Part shown: positions 15,293-25,651 of the stretch, in pieces | Layout: every line of letters begins with the position of its first letter | Position numbering within the stretch: position 1 is the first letter of the stretch | Program-made: the position numbers and the translations under genes | Assembly: GCA_002404055.1 (NCBI GenBank) | Contig: DHIZ01000241.1 | Coordinates: 1 to 33,684, forward strand | Direction of reading: 5' to 3' | Length of the DNA: 33,684 nucleotides | Source of the DNA: Chloroflexi bacterium UBA4733 | Lineage (GTDB): Bacteria > Chloroflexota > UBA4733 | The notes under the pieces: generated by a model | Databases searched by the model: none | What the model was told of the DNA's origin: nothing | What the model saw: the letters and a program-made list of their open reading frames with translations, nothing else

Positions 15293-16027
15293 TCTCGTAC
15301 CTCCTCGCTGCTCCATTGTAGGCGATTCCTGCGCCGCTGCGCTTACCGTCGGCGAAGCTGTCTCGCTGGCGATCCTGACGGCATCGTGGAGCGCGGCATA
15401 CGGTACACTGCGGTCGAGCGAACAGCGACGAAGGACGAGAAATGAGCACGGTTGCCGAGCGCCGCTTCACCTCGGCCGATCTCGAGCTGCTGCAACACGA
15501 CAACAAACGCTACGAGATCATTGATGGGGAACTGTATGTGAGCACGCAGCCGTCATGGGATCATCAGGAGCTCGGTCTGCGCATCGGCGCCGCGCTCCAG
15601 GGCTGGAGCGACCACGCCCGAGCCGGTCGAGTCAGTCCTGCCCCCGGCATCATCTTCTCGGAAGACAACGATGTCGCGCCCGACGTGGTCTGGGTCAGCA
15701 ACGAGCGACTTGCGGGCACCCTGGATTCGGCCGGCCATTTGCACACGGCGCCTGAGTTGGTAGTTGAGATCTTGTCCCCTGGCCCGAAGAACGAGCGCCG
15801 CGACCGCAACGCCAAGCTTGACCTGTACTCTCGTCGCGGGGTGAACGAGTACTGGATCGCTGATCCACGGCACAGCACGATCGAGGTTTACCGTCGCCAG
15901 GATGCGGCGCTGCACCTGATCGCCACGCTGCAGATCGGCGACACCCTGGAAACGCCGCTGCTCCCCGGCTTCAGCGCCCCCCTGGATCAACTCTTCCTGG
16001 GCTCATAGCGCCTGTAGGCAGCGGTGC
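15233..16027 (+). repeat. Tandem duplication, unit A (Uma2 module)
   Basis: Unit A of a direct duplication whose two units are offset by 838 bases. It contains the 5' part of the first micro-ORF, the shared upstream region and the first Uma2 gene. Similarity begins near CCGGCGGCCACGGCTGCCGC and fades just after the Uma2 stop (CGCCTGTAGGCAGCGG). Bases 15300 to about 15555 are almost identical to unit B, while the rest of the Uma2 gene is visibly more diverged. Confidence 0.85.
15442..16008 (+). CDS. Uma2-family PD-(D/E)XK endonuclease-fold protein (copy A)
   Basis: A 188-residue protein of the Uma2/DUF820 family, which has a restriction-endonuclease-like fold and is expanded in Cyanobacteria and Chloroflexota. 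The expected residues are present: Glu in RYEIIDGELY, Asp in VAPDVVWVS, the ExE-like strand ELVVEILSP, and Lys in NAKLDLYSRRGVNEYWIADP. The biological role of Uma2 proteins is poorly defined. The ATG at 15442 has AAGGA 7 bases upstream. It shares its first 39 residues exactly with the copy at 16280-16846 and diverges after that. A micro-ORF is encoded divergently upstream. Confidence 0.92.
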   Translation: MSTVAERRFTSADLELLQHDNKRYEIIDGELYVSTQPSWDHQELGLRIGAALQGWSDHARAGRVSPAPGIIFSEDNDVAPDVVWVSNERLAGTLDSAGHLHTAPELVVEILSPGPKNERRDRNAKLDLYSRRGVNEYWIADPRHSTIEVYRRQDAALHLIATLQIGDTLETPLLPGFSAPLDQLFLGS

Positions 16028-16130
16028 AGGCAGCCCTGTCGCCCCTGTCGCCCCTGTCGCCCCTGTCGCCCGGCGGCCACGGCTGCCGCGCAAGCTGGGC
16101 CCGCTGCAAGGCCTGAATCGTGCCGGCCAT
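15987..16130 (-). CDS. Micro-ORF copy B, C-terminus replaced at the duplication junction
   Basis: Second copy of the micro-ORF, 47 residues, starting at ATG 16130 with GAGGAGGT 6 bases upstream. The first 20 residues match copy A (MAGTIQALQRAQLARQPWPP versus MAGMIQTLQRAQRARQPWPP). After that the sequence runs into the junction repeat and reads GDRGDRGDRGDR, then an unrelated tail that overlaps the 3' end of the first Uma2 gene in antisense. The charged leucine-rich helix of copy A is lost, so this copy is probably non-functional or changed in function. Confidence 0.45.
   Translation of the reverse strand: MAGTIQALQRAQLARQPWPPGDRGDRGDRGDRAACTAAYRRYEPRKS
16034..16069. repeat. Four tandem copies of a 9-bp repeat at the duplication junction
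   Basis: CCCTGTCGC is repeated four times without error at 16034-16042, 16043-16051, 16052-16060 and 16061-16069, directly before unit B of the duplication. The length of 9 keeps the antisense frame open and encodes GDR repeats in micro-ORF copy B. Slippage at this point may mark where the duplication formed. Confidence 0.9.
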
Positions 16131-16865
16131 CCTCGTACCTCCTCGCTGCTCCATTGTAGGCGATTCCTGCGCCGCTGCGCTTACCGTCGGCGAAGCTGTC
16201 TCGCTGGCAATCCTGACGGCATCGTGGAGCGCGACATACGGTACACTGCGGTCGAGCGAACAGCGACGAAGGACGAGAAATGAGCACGGTTGCCGAGCGC
16301 CGCTTCACCTCGGCCGATCTCGAGCTGCTGCAACACGACAACAAACGCTACGAGATCATCGATGGGGAGCTGTATGTGTCAACACAGCCGTCATGGCATC
16401 ACCAGCATGTGAGCCTGCGCATCGGCGCGGCACTTCAAGCCTGGAGTGATGTAACGGGGGCGGGTCAGGCCAACCCGGCGCCCGGCGTGATTTTCTCAGA
16501 TGATAACGATGTCGCGCCCGACGTGGTCTGGGTCAGCAACGAGCGTCTCGCCGGGGCGCTGGATTCGGCTGGCCACTTGCACAGGGCGCCAGAGTTGATG
16601 GTCGAGATACTTTCTCCTGGCCCGAAGAACGAGCAGCGCGACCGCAACGCCAAGCTCGACTTGTACTCCCGTCGTGGGGTACACGAGTACTGGATCGCTG
16701 ATCCACAGCAACGCACTATTGAGGTCTACCGTCGCCAGGAAGCGGCACTGCATCTTGTCGGCACGCTCCAGAGCGGCGATACCCTGCAGTCGCCGTTACT
16801 GCCCGGCTTCAGTGTCGCGCTGGCTCAGATCTTCGGTCAGTCATAGCGCCTGCAGGCAGCGGCGC
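16071..16865 (+). repeat. Tandem duplication, unit B (Uma2 module)
   Basis: Unit B of the direct duplication, offset by 838 bases from unit A. It holds the start of micro-ORF copy B, the shared divergent promoter region and the second Uma2 gene. Similarity ends at the convergent PHP gene. Confidence 0.85.
16280..16846 (+). CDS. Uma2-family PD-(D/E)XK endonuclease-fold protein (copy B)
   Basis: A 188-residue paralogue of the gene at 15442. Residues 1-39 are identical to copy A; later segments differ in patches, for example HHQHVSLRIG versus DHQELGLRIG, and the C-terminus ALAQIFGQS versus PLDQLFLGS. The nuclease-fold residues are kept: RYEIIDGELY, VAPDVVWVS, ELMVEILSP and NAKLDLYSRRGVHEYWIADP. 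Ribosome binding site and upstream region are as in copy A. Both copies appear intact, so both proteins may be made. Confidence 0.92.
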   Translation: MSTVAERRFTSADLELLQHDNKRYEIIDGELYVSTQPSWHHQHVSLRIGAALQAWSDVTGAGQANPAPGVIFSDDNDVAPDVVWVSNERLAGALDSAGHLHRAPELMVEILSPGPKNEQRDRNAKLDLYSRRGVHEYWIADPQQRTIEVYRRQEAALHLVGTLQSGDTLQSPLLPGFSVALAQIFGQS

Positions 16866-16881
16866 CGGTAACCACGGGACC

Positions 16882-17940
16882 TCAACCAAACCGCACCGGA
16901 TTGCTGAACGCCTGCCGGCCGTCGGCCGCCACGCACTCCAGGCGGTAGTACCGCACGCCGGTCGCCGGCGCCTCGAGCTCCTGGCGGAGTGAGCGCTGCC
17001 CTTCGGCACTGCCCTCCTGCCAGGTCCGGCCGTCGGCTACCAGCCGCCAGCGAGACAGCCCTGCGCTGTCCGCTACTTCGAAACTCAGGTGAACGGTGGC
17101 AGCAGGAGGGCGCGGCGTGAGGGCGGTCGGTTCACCGTCGGCCCAGAGCAAGGCGGCTGGACCGTTGCTGACGAAGCCGCGACCCTCGGTGATAGCGCGG
17201 TAGATGACCTCCGGGGCCGTGCTCTCTTCCACCACGCCGTTCCAGACCAACCCGACATTCGCCGCGCGGTGGGCGTCGGAATCGCCGACAGCGACGACTG
17301 CCTTGCCGGCCAGCAGCAACTCGTCCCAGAGCACGACCGCGGCGTCGTCGGTGCTGTCGCGATAGTCGAACCAGTTGGCAGCGCCGTTGGCGATTTCCAG
17401 CAGGAAGACGCCGTCCAGATCACGCACCGACTGGATGCGCTCCTCGTCGTAGATGTGGGTCATCCAGCCCGTGGGGTGCGCGACCAGCGGCAGGCGACCC
17501 GCCGCGCGGATGTTGGCGACCTCACGATGCAGGTGGTGTTCCGGCTCAAGCAGGGCAGGTGGCTGGTGGATCAGCACGTGGTGATGGCGCCCGGTGACCT
17601 CTTCGCCCAGGAAGATCTGCGAATAGGGGCGGCAATCGGCGAAGTGGCTGAGCGTGTTGTGGTCGGTGATGCCGAGCACGTCCATGCCGGAGCGCAGGCG
17701 CCAGCGTTCCATTTCCGTCACGCCGTGCGCGCCGTCACTATGCGTCGTGTGGCTGTGCAGGTCGGCTCGGCGTACCGTCACTGAAAGCTCTTGCTGGGTG
17801 CGCAGCCAGCGTTGCCGCATAGCATCGACCGAGCGGCCCATCATGTGGGCGTAGATCTCCTCGATGGCCACGCCGGCCCGCTCCATCGCCCCTTCCAGCC
17901 GGCTCACGCGCTCTTCCAGTTGCCGTGCATCAACGCTCAT
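16882..17940 (-). CDS. PHP-domain metallohydrolase (CehA/McbA-like)
   Basis: A 352-residue protein. An N-terminal helical stretch (about 1-50, LEERVSRLEGAMERAGVAIEE, a probable coiled coil) precedes a PHP domain: RADLHSHTTHSDG (His62, His64, Asp69), GMDVLGITDHN, LVAHPTGW and VAVGDSDAHR provide the expected metal ligands. The C-terminal ~75 residues form a beta domain (VHLSFEVADSAGLSRWRLVADG). PHP proteins of this type are phosphoesterases or esterases; the substrate is unknown. The start is the ATG at 17940; the long open frame to 18618 overlaps the isomerase gene and was rejected. Last gene of a three-gene operon. Confidence 0.88.
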   Translation of the reverse strand: MSVDARQLEERVSRLEGAMERAGVAIEEIYAHMMGRSVDAMRQRWLRTQQELSVTVRRADLHSHTTHSDGAHGVTEMERWRLRSGMDVLGITDHNTLSHFADCRPYSQIFLGEEVTGRHHHVLIHQPPALLEPEHHLHREVANIRAAGRLPLVAHPTGWMTHIYDEERIQSVRDLDGVFLLEIANGAANWFDYRDSTDDAAVVLWDELLLAGKAVVAVGDSDAHRAANVGLVWNGVVEESTAPEVIYRAITEGRGFVSNGPAALLWADGEPTALTPRPPAATVHLSFEVADSAGLSRWRLVADGRTWQEGSAEGQRSLRQELEAPATGVRYYRLECVAADGRQAFSNPVRFG

Positions 17941-18019
17941 CGCACCTACGCTTCTCTCTCCACGCTTTTCACGTACACCAACAGGGCGGGCCCCCGTGCC
18001 TGCCCAACGAGACCCGACT

Positions 18020-18832
18020 TCACACTCCCAGTTGGCTACGCAACCAGTCGCGGCTGCGTTGCAGATTCTCCTGTACCGAACGCGACCACTCCATCCCGGC
18101 TTCCTGCGCCAGTTCCACGTTGACCCAGCCGTCGAAACCGAGGTCACGCAGTCGCTGAAAAATCGGTGCGTAGTCGTAGTCACCTTCGCCGAGCGCCTGG
18201 GCCCACTTCCCGCCACGGGCGTCGCGCACATGGAGGGAAATGAGGCGGTCGCCGTAGCGCTCCAGGATCTGCAGCGGGTCGACGCCGCCTCGCCATGCCC
18301 AGTCGACATCGAGACAGAGGCCGACATTGGCGCGGCTGCTGCCGTCGAGGTCCGCCCACAGTTCGCGACCGTCGTCGCGCAGTTCCGGTGCGTGGAAGTG
18401 TAGCGCCAGCGTGAGGCCGCGACTCTGCACCTGCTGGCCAAGCTGATCCAGACGGCGCGCCTGGGCCCGCAGTTCCGGATCGGTCTTGCTGCGGTCCCGC
18501 ACCGGCGTGGGATTAAAGGTGAGCGAGTGCATGCCCAGGTGCTTCGCCTCGGCCGCCTGCTCCAGCACTGCCCAGGTGGTCTCGCTGGCGCTGTCGTCGT
18601 GCAACACGCCGCCGGCATAGACGCTCGGCAACTGCAACCCGTGGCGGTTCAAGAGTTCGCCGATCCGTTGCACCCCTTCCGGCGTGCCGCAAAGGGCCAG
18701 CGGCATCTCGATGCCGGCGTAACCGGCAGCGCTGACCTGCTCGAAGATAGCGTCCAGCGCCTCTTCAAAGGGCTGGCCGAACTCCAGATTGCTGCGTTGC
18801 TGGTAGATGTACAGTTGGGCGCCGATTTGCAC
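18020..18832 (-). CDS. Sugar phosphate isomerase/epimerase-like TIM barrel protein
   Basis: A 270-residue protein of the xylose-isomerase-like TIM barrel family (IolE/IolI/hydroxypyruvate isomerase relatives). Typical strands are AGYAGIEMPLAL, LTLALHFHAPEL, VGLCLDVDWAWRGG, RLISLHVRDARGG and DGWVNVELAQEAG, which supply the acidic and His metal ligands. The start is GTG at 18832 with a perfect AAGGAG 6 bases upstream. It is cytoplasmic and lies 40 bases after the M20 peptidase gene and 79 bases before the PHP gene. The exact sugar cannot be named. Confidence 0.9.
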   Translation of the reverse strand: MQIGAQLYIYQQRSNLEFGQPFEEALDAIFEQVSAAGYAGIEMPLALCGTPEGVQRIGELLNRHGLQLPSVYAGGVLHDDSASETTWAVLEQAAEAKHLGMHSLTFNPTPVRDRSKTDPELRAQARRLDQLGQQVQSRGLTLALHFHAPELRDDGRELWADLDGSSRANVGLCLDVDWAWRGGVDPLQILERYGDRLISLHVRDARGGKWAQALGEGDYDYAPIFQRLRDLGFDGWVNVELAQEAGMEWSRSVQENLQRSRDWLRSQLGV

Positions 18833-18872
18833 GAGTTACTCCTTATGCCACCGGCAAGGATAGCACGGCAGG

Positions 18873-20237
18873 CTACGTGCCGGTACCGAAGCGCTGCACC
18901 AGGCGGGCGATATGGCGCACCGCTCGCTCGAAGTCCTGCAGGCGCACGTGCTCATTGGGTCCGTGCGCGCCGTTGGCCTCATAGCCAACTCCCGGGTTGA
19001 CGATCGGGATGCCGCGGTCGGCAAGCAGGTAGCAGGGTGTAGTTCCGCCCATGAGCGGGATCAGCCGGGCGGGTTTGCCATAGACCTCCTGCGCCGTGGC
19101 TGCCGCCAGTTGGACGAGCGGCTCGTCCGGGTCAACCGTGGAGGGGCGTTCCGCGCCGAGCACGTTTATCTGGACATCGGAAAAGCCTTCGGCGTCCAGG
19201 TGGGAACGGAGCTTGTGCAGGATGTCGTGGGGATCCTGATTGGGCACCAGCCGGAAGTCGATCTTACACCTGGCGCGGGCCGGCACGATCGTCTTGGCGC
19301 CCTCCCCCTGGTAGCCGCCGCCCATGCCGGCAACGTTACAGGTCGGCTCGAAGGTAGCGCGCGCCACCTCCGGCCCCGTGCGTCCCAGCAGGAGATCAGT
19401 CAGACCATACTGCGCCTTGATGTTCGCCTCCTGACCCGGCAGCAACGCCAGCAGTTGCTCCTGACGAGGCGAGGGCGCCAGCGCCGCGTCGTAGAAGCCG
19501 GGGATGCGCACACGCTCGTCCGGTCCTTTCAGGCCGGCCAGGGCGCAGACCAGCCGCCAGTTCGCGTTTGGCAGCAAGTTGGCGCCGCCGGAGTGGGCGT
19601 CGCGGCTCAGCGTGGTGACGGAAAGCTCCACGTACAGCAAACCGCGCACGCCCAGGGACAGGTTTGGGTAGCCTTCGGCGTCGATGCCGCCTTCTTCCCA
19701 GATGCTGCCGTCCGCCTGCAAGCGGTCGGCGTGGACGGCAACCCACTCCGGCAGGTGGGGGCTGCCGATCTCCTCCTCACCTTCCACCATAAAGGTGACG
19801 GCACAGGGATACCCGCCGTACACCGCCTGCAGGGCGTCCAGCGCTGCCAGACGCGCGACAAACTCGCCTTTGTCATCTTTGGCGCCACGCGCGTAGAGCG
19901 CGCCATCGCGAATTACGGGTGCGAAGGGCGGGGTGGTCCACAACTCCAGCGGCTCCGGCGGTTGCACGTCGTAGTGGTTGTAGCAGAGCAACGTGCGGCT
20001 GGCCCCCGGCAGGCCGCCGTGGTGCGCCAGCACTACCGGATGGCCTCCGGCCTCCGGTGTAACTTCCGCTGCGAAGCCTCGCGCCCGCAGCGACGCCGCC
20101 ACCAGTTCAGCGCACTGTTCGACGCCTTCGTGGCGCGCCGAGACGCTCGGCTGGCGGCAGAGGCGGCTCACCTCCTCCATCCATTGCGGCATGTGTTCAG
20201 TGATATAGGCGTCAACACGTGCTTGTTCGTCGTCCAC
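18873..20237 (-). CDS. M20-family dipeptidase/deacylase (ArgE/DapE/CPG2 type)
   Basis: A 454-residue metallopeptidase that removes a terminal residue or acyl group with two zinc ions. The ligands are visible: NHYDVQPP (His88, Asp90), GAKDDKG (Asp121), VEGEEEIGSP (Glu154/Glu155) and, near the end, GYEANGAHGPNEHV. The dimerisation domain begins after RDAHSGG. The start is GTG at 20237 with AAAGGA close upstream; the open frame continuing to 20531 has an N-terminus unlike the family and crosses the csoR control region. First gene of the operon with the sugar isomerase and PHP protein. Confidence 0.93.
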   Translation of the reverse strand: MDDEQARVDAYITEHMPQWMEEVSRLCRQPSVSARHEGVEQCAELVAASLRARGFAAEVTPEAGGHPVVLAHHGGLPGASRTLLCYNHYDVQPPEPLELWTTPPFAPVIRDGALYARGAKDDKGEFVARLAALDALQAVYGGYPCAVTFMVEGEEEIGSPHLPEWVAVHADRLQADGSIWEEGGIDAEGYPNLSLGVRGLLYVELSVTTLSRDAHSGGANLLPNANWRLVCALAGLKGPDERVRIPGFYDAALAPSPRQEQLLALLPGQEANIKAQYGLTDLLLGRTGPEVARATFEPTCNVAGMGGGYQGEGAKTIVPARARCKIDFRLVPNQDPHDILHKLRSHLDAEGFSDVQINVLGAERPSTVDPDEPLVQLAAATAQEVYGKPARLIPLMGGTTPCYLLADRGIPIVNPGVGYEANGAHGPNEHVRLQDFERAVRHIARLVQRFGTGT

Positions 20238-20394
20238 GATAGTCCTTTCGTTGTACGTAGAGTGGCGGCCGCTGCAGAGCCATCGCGGCAGGGGACGATT
20301 ATGGCACGCGGGTCGGGGAACTGCGAGATCACCAGGCGGAGAGGGTGCTCCGCAGCACTGGAATCCCCCCACCAATATGCGGTACACTTTACCA

Positions 20395-20413
20395 ACCCCA
20401 CCCCAGGTGGGGT
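20395..20413 (+). promoter_or_regulatory. CsoR-type copper operator
   Basis: ACCCCAC (20395-20401) and GTGGGGT (20407-20413) form a perfect inverted repeat around CCCAG. C/G-run palindromes of this shape are the known binding sites of CsoR repressors. It lies 42 bases before csoR and just downstream of a weak promoter-like TACACT at 20383-20388, so bound CsoR would block transcription until copper is present. Confidence 0.78.
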
Positions 20414-20422
20414 AGCAGTAGC

Positions 20423-20439
20423 GCAGCCCTGGGGGCTGC
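20423..20439 (+). promoter_or_regulatory. Hairpin just before the csoR ribosome binding site
   Basis: GCAGCCC (20423-20429) and GGGCTGC (20433-20439) pair perfectly around a 3-base loop, ending 2 bases before the AGGA (20442-20445) that serves csoR. It could tune translation or be a second, weaker CsoR contact. No function is proven. Confidence 0.45.
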
Positions 20440-20454
20440 ATAGGATGGCAAGCG

Positions 20455-20808
20455 ATGAATGCTCCGGCGAAGCGGGAGATCGAAATAGGGCTCAAAGTGG
20501 CGGCGGGCCAGCTTGAGGGCGTGCGCCGCATGGTGCGTGAAGATGTCTACTGCGTGGACCTGATGAAGCAACTTTCGGCCGTGCAGGCGCAACTGGAGCG
20601 CGTCAACCGTACCATCCTCAAGAACCACCTGTCGAGTTGTGTGACCGAAGCGATTCGCAGCGGCCAGGGCGAGCAGAAGATCGAAGAATTGATGCAGGCG
20701 CTGAAGTACAGTGGCGGCCTGACCGGCCAGGCGCCCGACCTCGTCGGGGTCGTGGCACTCGGTGAGGCGGATGACTGTTGCGTCGCGGTGGATGCCGAGC
20801 GGAACTAG
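20455..20808 (+). CDS. csoR: CsoR-family copper-sensing repressor
   Basis: A 117-residue all-helical repressor that binds Cu(I) and then leaves DNA. The copper ligands Cys33, His58 and Cys62 (YCVDLMKQL, KNHLSSCV) have the same spacing as the Cys-His-Cys set of Mycobacterium CsoR (25 and 29 residues from the first Cys). The second-shell N-terminal region and the basic helix (EGVRRMVRED) are also present. The C-terminus carries an additional Cys pair (EADDCCVAVD) of unknown purpose. It is followed after 12 bases by copA, so the operon represses itself through the operator at 20395-20413. Confidence 0.94.
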   Translation: MNAPAKREIEIGLKVAAGQLEGVRRMVREDVYCVDLMKQLSAVQAQLERVNRTILKNHLSSCVTEAIRSGQGEQKIEELMQALKYSGGLTGQAPDLVGVVALGEADDCCVAVDAERN

Positions 20809-20820
20809 AGAGGTAGCGAG

Positions 20821-24072
<3,252 letters not shown>

Positions 24073-24086
24073 AAAGGAATAGACCA

Positions 24087-24302
24087 ATGGCAACTGCAGT
24101 TCTCACGGTGCCCGATATCTCCTGCGAGCATTGCGAGCGAGCGATCAAGGGCGCGCTGACTCCCGTGGAGGGCGTGCAGCGGGTGTCGGTCGACATCCCC
24201 GGCAAGCAAGTACAGGTGGAGTTCGACCAGAGCCGGGTCAGCGTTGACCAGATGAAGGAGATCCTCCAGGAGGAGGACTACCCGGTCGCGTCGGTCAGAT
24301 AA
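24087..24302 (+). CDS. copZ: Copper chaperone, CopZ-like HMA domain protein
   Basis: A 71-residue single HMA domain with the metal-binding CxxC as Cys13/Cys16 in ISCEHCERAI and the typical VEGVQRVSVDIPGKQVQVEFD strand pair. It delivers Cu(I) to the N-terminal domain of CopA. The ATG at 24087 has AAAGGA 8 bases upstream and lies 14 bases after copA, so it is the last gene of the csoR-copA-copZ operon. The residue before the CxxC motif is Ser rather than the common Met-Thr. Confidence 0.93.
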   Translation: MATAVLTVPDISCEHCERAIKGALTPVEGVQRVSVDIPGKQVQVEFDQSRVSVDQMKEILQEEDYPVASVR

Positions 24303-24363
24303 CGCATTCGCACGGTAGCGCTGATCCAGCCCGATTGCGGCGCGCGTCCCGCTTGTCTTCAGC

Positions 24364-25509
24364 TCACACAATAGATACCCAACGCTGCTCGTGATGACTC
24401 CGTAGGATGGCCTCGCAGAGGAGCGCCTCGCGGTGACCGTCGGCGAAGGTGGGGTAGGTGGGCGTTGGCGATGGCCGGCCGGCGCGGATGTCGGCGTAGA
24501 CGGCACGGTAGAGCTGCTTGAAGGTGTCCGGGAATCCTTCGTTGTGGCCGCCCGGGTAGCTGGCCGCGGCTCGGGACGGCTCGCTCAGCAGCGCCGGGTC
24601 GCGCAGCAGCAGCTCGTTGGGGCGATCGCGGTGGCCGATCCAGAGCTCATTTGGGTTCTCGCCGTCCCAGGCCAATGCCCCGTTCGCCCCGGCGATCTCG
24701 TAGCGCAGGCAGTTCTTGCGCCCCGCCGTCACCTGCGACACCGTCAGGGCGCCGTGTGTACCGCCCGCGAAGCGCAGCAGGATACTGGCATAGTCTTCCG
24801 TGTCGATCCGCACCGTCGTCGTCGCGGCAGGCGGTGCGCCGCCGGTGAACGTTTGGACCGAGCCGACGGGCCGTTGACGGGTCGGCAGGAAGGTGGCGAG
24901 GTCGGCGCAGACCGCTTCAACGGCACGTCCGCTGATGTAGCTGAGCAGGTCCAACCAGTGCGTGCCGACGTCGCCGACGGCACGTGTCTCGCCGGCCTGG
25001 TCGGTCAGCACCCGCCAGTTGAAGTCGGTGGCGTGCAGCAGCCAGTCCTGAACATAGGCGCCGGTCACGTGGTAGATGGCGCCCAGGTCGCCGCGCCTGA
25101 TGCGCTCGCGCGCTTCGATCACCAGGGGATAGAAGCGCACATTGTAGTTGACAGCCGCCACCTTGCCGCTATGCGCGGCTACCTGCACCAGTGTTGCGGT
25201 CTCCGCTGATGTGAGAGCGAGCGGCTTCTCGCAGACGACGTGGCGACCGGCCTCCAGGCTGCGCCTGGCCTGCTCGTAGTGGGCGGCATTGGGCGAGGTG
25301 ATGTGGACGACCTGCACCGTGTCGTCTGCCAGCAACTCGTCGAGCGAGGCGTAGGCGCGTGAGATGCCGAGTGCTGCCGCGCCCTGGCGCGAGCGCTCGG
25401 GCGAGGAGCCGAGGACGCCCACCACCGGTATGCCAATCCGCCGCAGCGCTTCCAGGTGAACCGGGCCGATGAAGCCGGTTCCAATGAGCGCCGCTGCCGG
25501 TTCCGCCAT
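24364..25509 (-). CDS. Gfo/Idh/MocA-family oxidoreductase (A)
   Basis: A 381-residue NAD(P)-dependent sugar or inositol dehydrogenase. The Rossmann motif is ALIGTGFIGPVH at the N-terminus, the catalytic lysine is in CEKPLAL near residue 95, and the C-terminal sheet domain begins near VTGAYVQDWLLHATDFNW, with GDVGTHWLDLLSYI carrying the usual catalytic His/Asp region. The start ATG at 25509 has GGGGGAG just upstream. It diverges from a second enzyme of the family at 25652 and faces copZ tail to tail. Confidence 0.92.
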   Translation of the reverse strand: MAEPAAALIGTGFIGPVHLEALRRIGIPVVGVLGSSPERSRQGAAALGISRAYASLDELLADDTVQVVHITSPNAAHYEQARRSLEAGRHVVCEKPLALTSAETATLVQVAAHSGKVAAVNYNVRFYPLVIEARERIRRGDLGAIYHVTGAYVQDWLLHATDFNWRVLTDQAGETRAVGDVGTHWLDLLSYISGRAVEAVCADLATFLPTRQRPVGSVQTFTGGAPPAATTTVRIDTEDYASILLRFAGGTHGALTVSQVTAGRKNCLRYEIAGANGALAWDGENPNELWIGHRDRPNELLLRDPALLSEPSRAAASYPGGHNEGFPDTFKQLYRAVYADIRAGRPSPTPTYPTFADGHREALLCEAILRSHHEQRWVSIV

Positions 25510-25536
25510 CGTCTCCCCCTTTACCCGCCCGACACC

Positions 25537-25551
25537 AACGTCTCCGACGTT
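25537..25551. promoter_or_regulatory. Inverted repeat between two divergent dehydrogenase genes
   Basis: AACGTC (25537-25542) and GACGTT (25546-25551) are exact reverse complements separated by TCC. The repeat lies in the 142-base divergent region and overlaps a TTGACT box (25550-25555). It may be the operator for one or both dehydrogenase genes; the regulator is unknown. Confidence 0.35.
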
Positions 25552-25651
25552 GACTCATTCTAGGCGAATGTGGTCATCATGCGCTATACCTGACCGATTG
25601 AAGCCAGAGGGTAGGCAGGTTGGATGATAGCAAGGAAAGAGGGAGACCGGC

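Noticed and set aside
15092..15445. 117-residue plus-strand open frame
   Set aside because: It is antisense to the micro-ORF and continues through the control region; no ribosome binding site, and no matching frame is kept in the duplicated unit.
16034..16069. Possible CRISPR-like or satellite array
   Set aside because: Only four copies of a 9-base unit without spacers; it is a simple tandem repeat.
17941..18618. N-terminal extension of the PHP gene frame
   Set aside because: These codons are an alternate frame of the sugar isomerase gene and contain none of its or any other family's motifs; the PHP gene starts at 17940.
18912..20516. 534-residue plus-strand open frame
   Set aside because: It is exactly antisense to the well-supported M20 peptidase gene, has no family motifs and composition typical of an antisense shadow in high-GC DNA.
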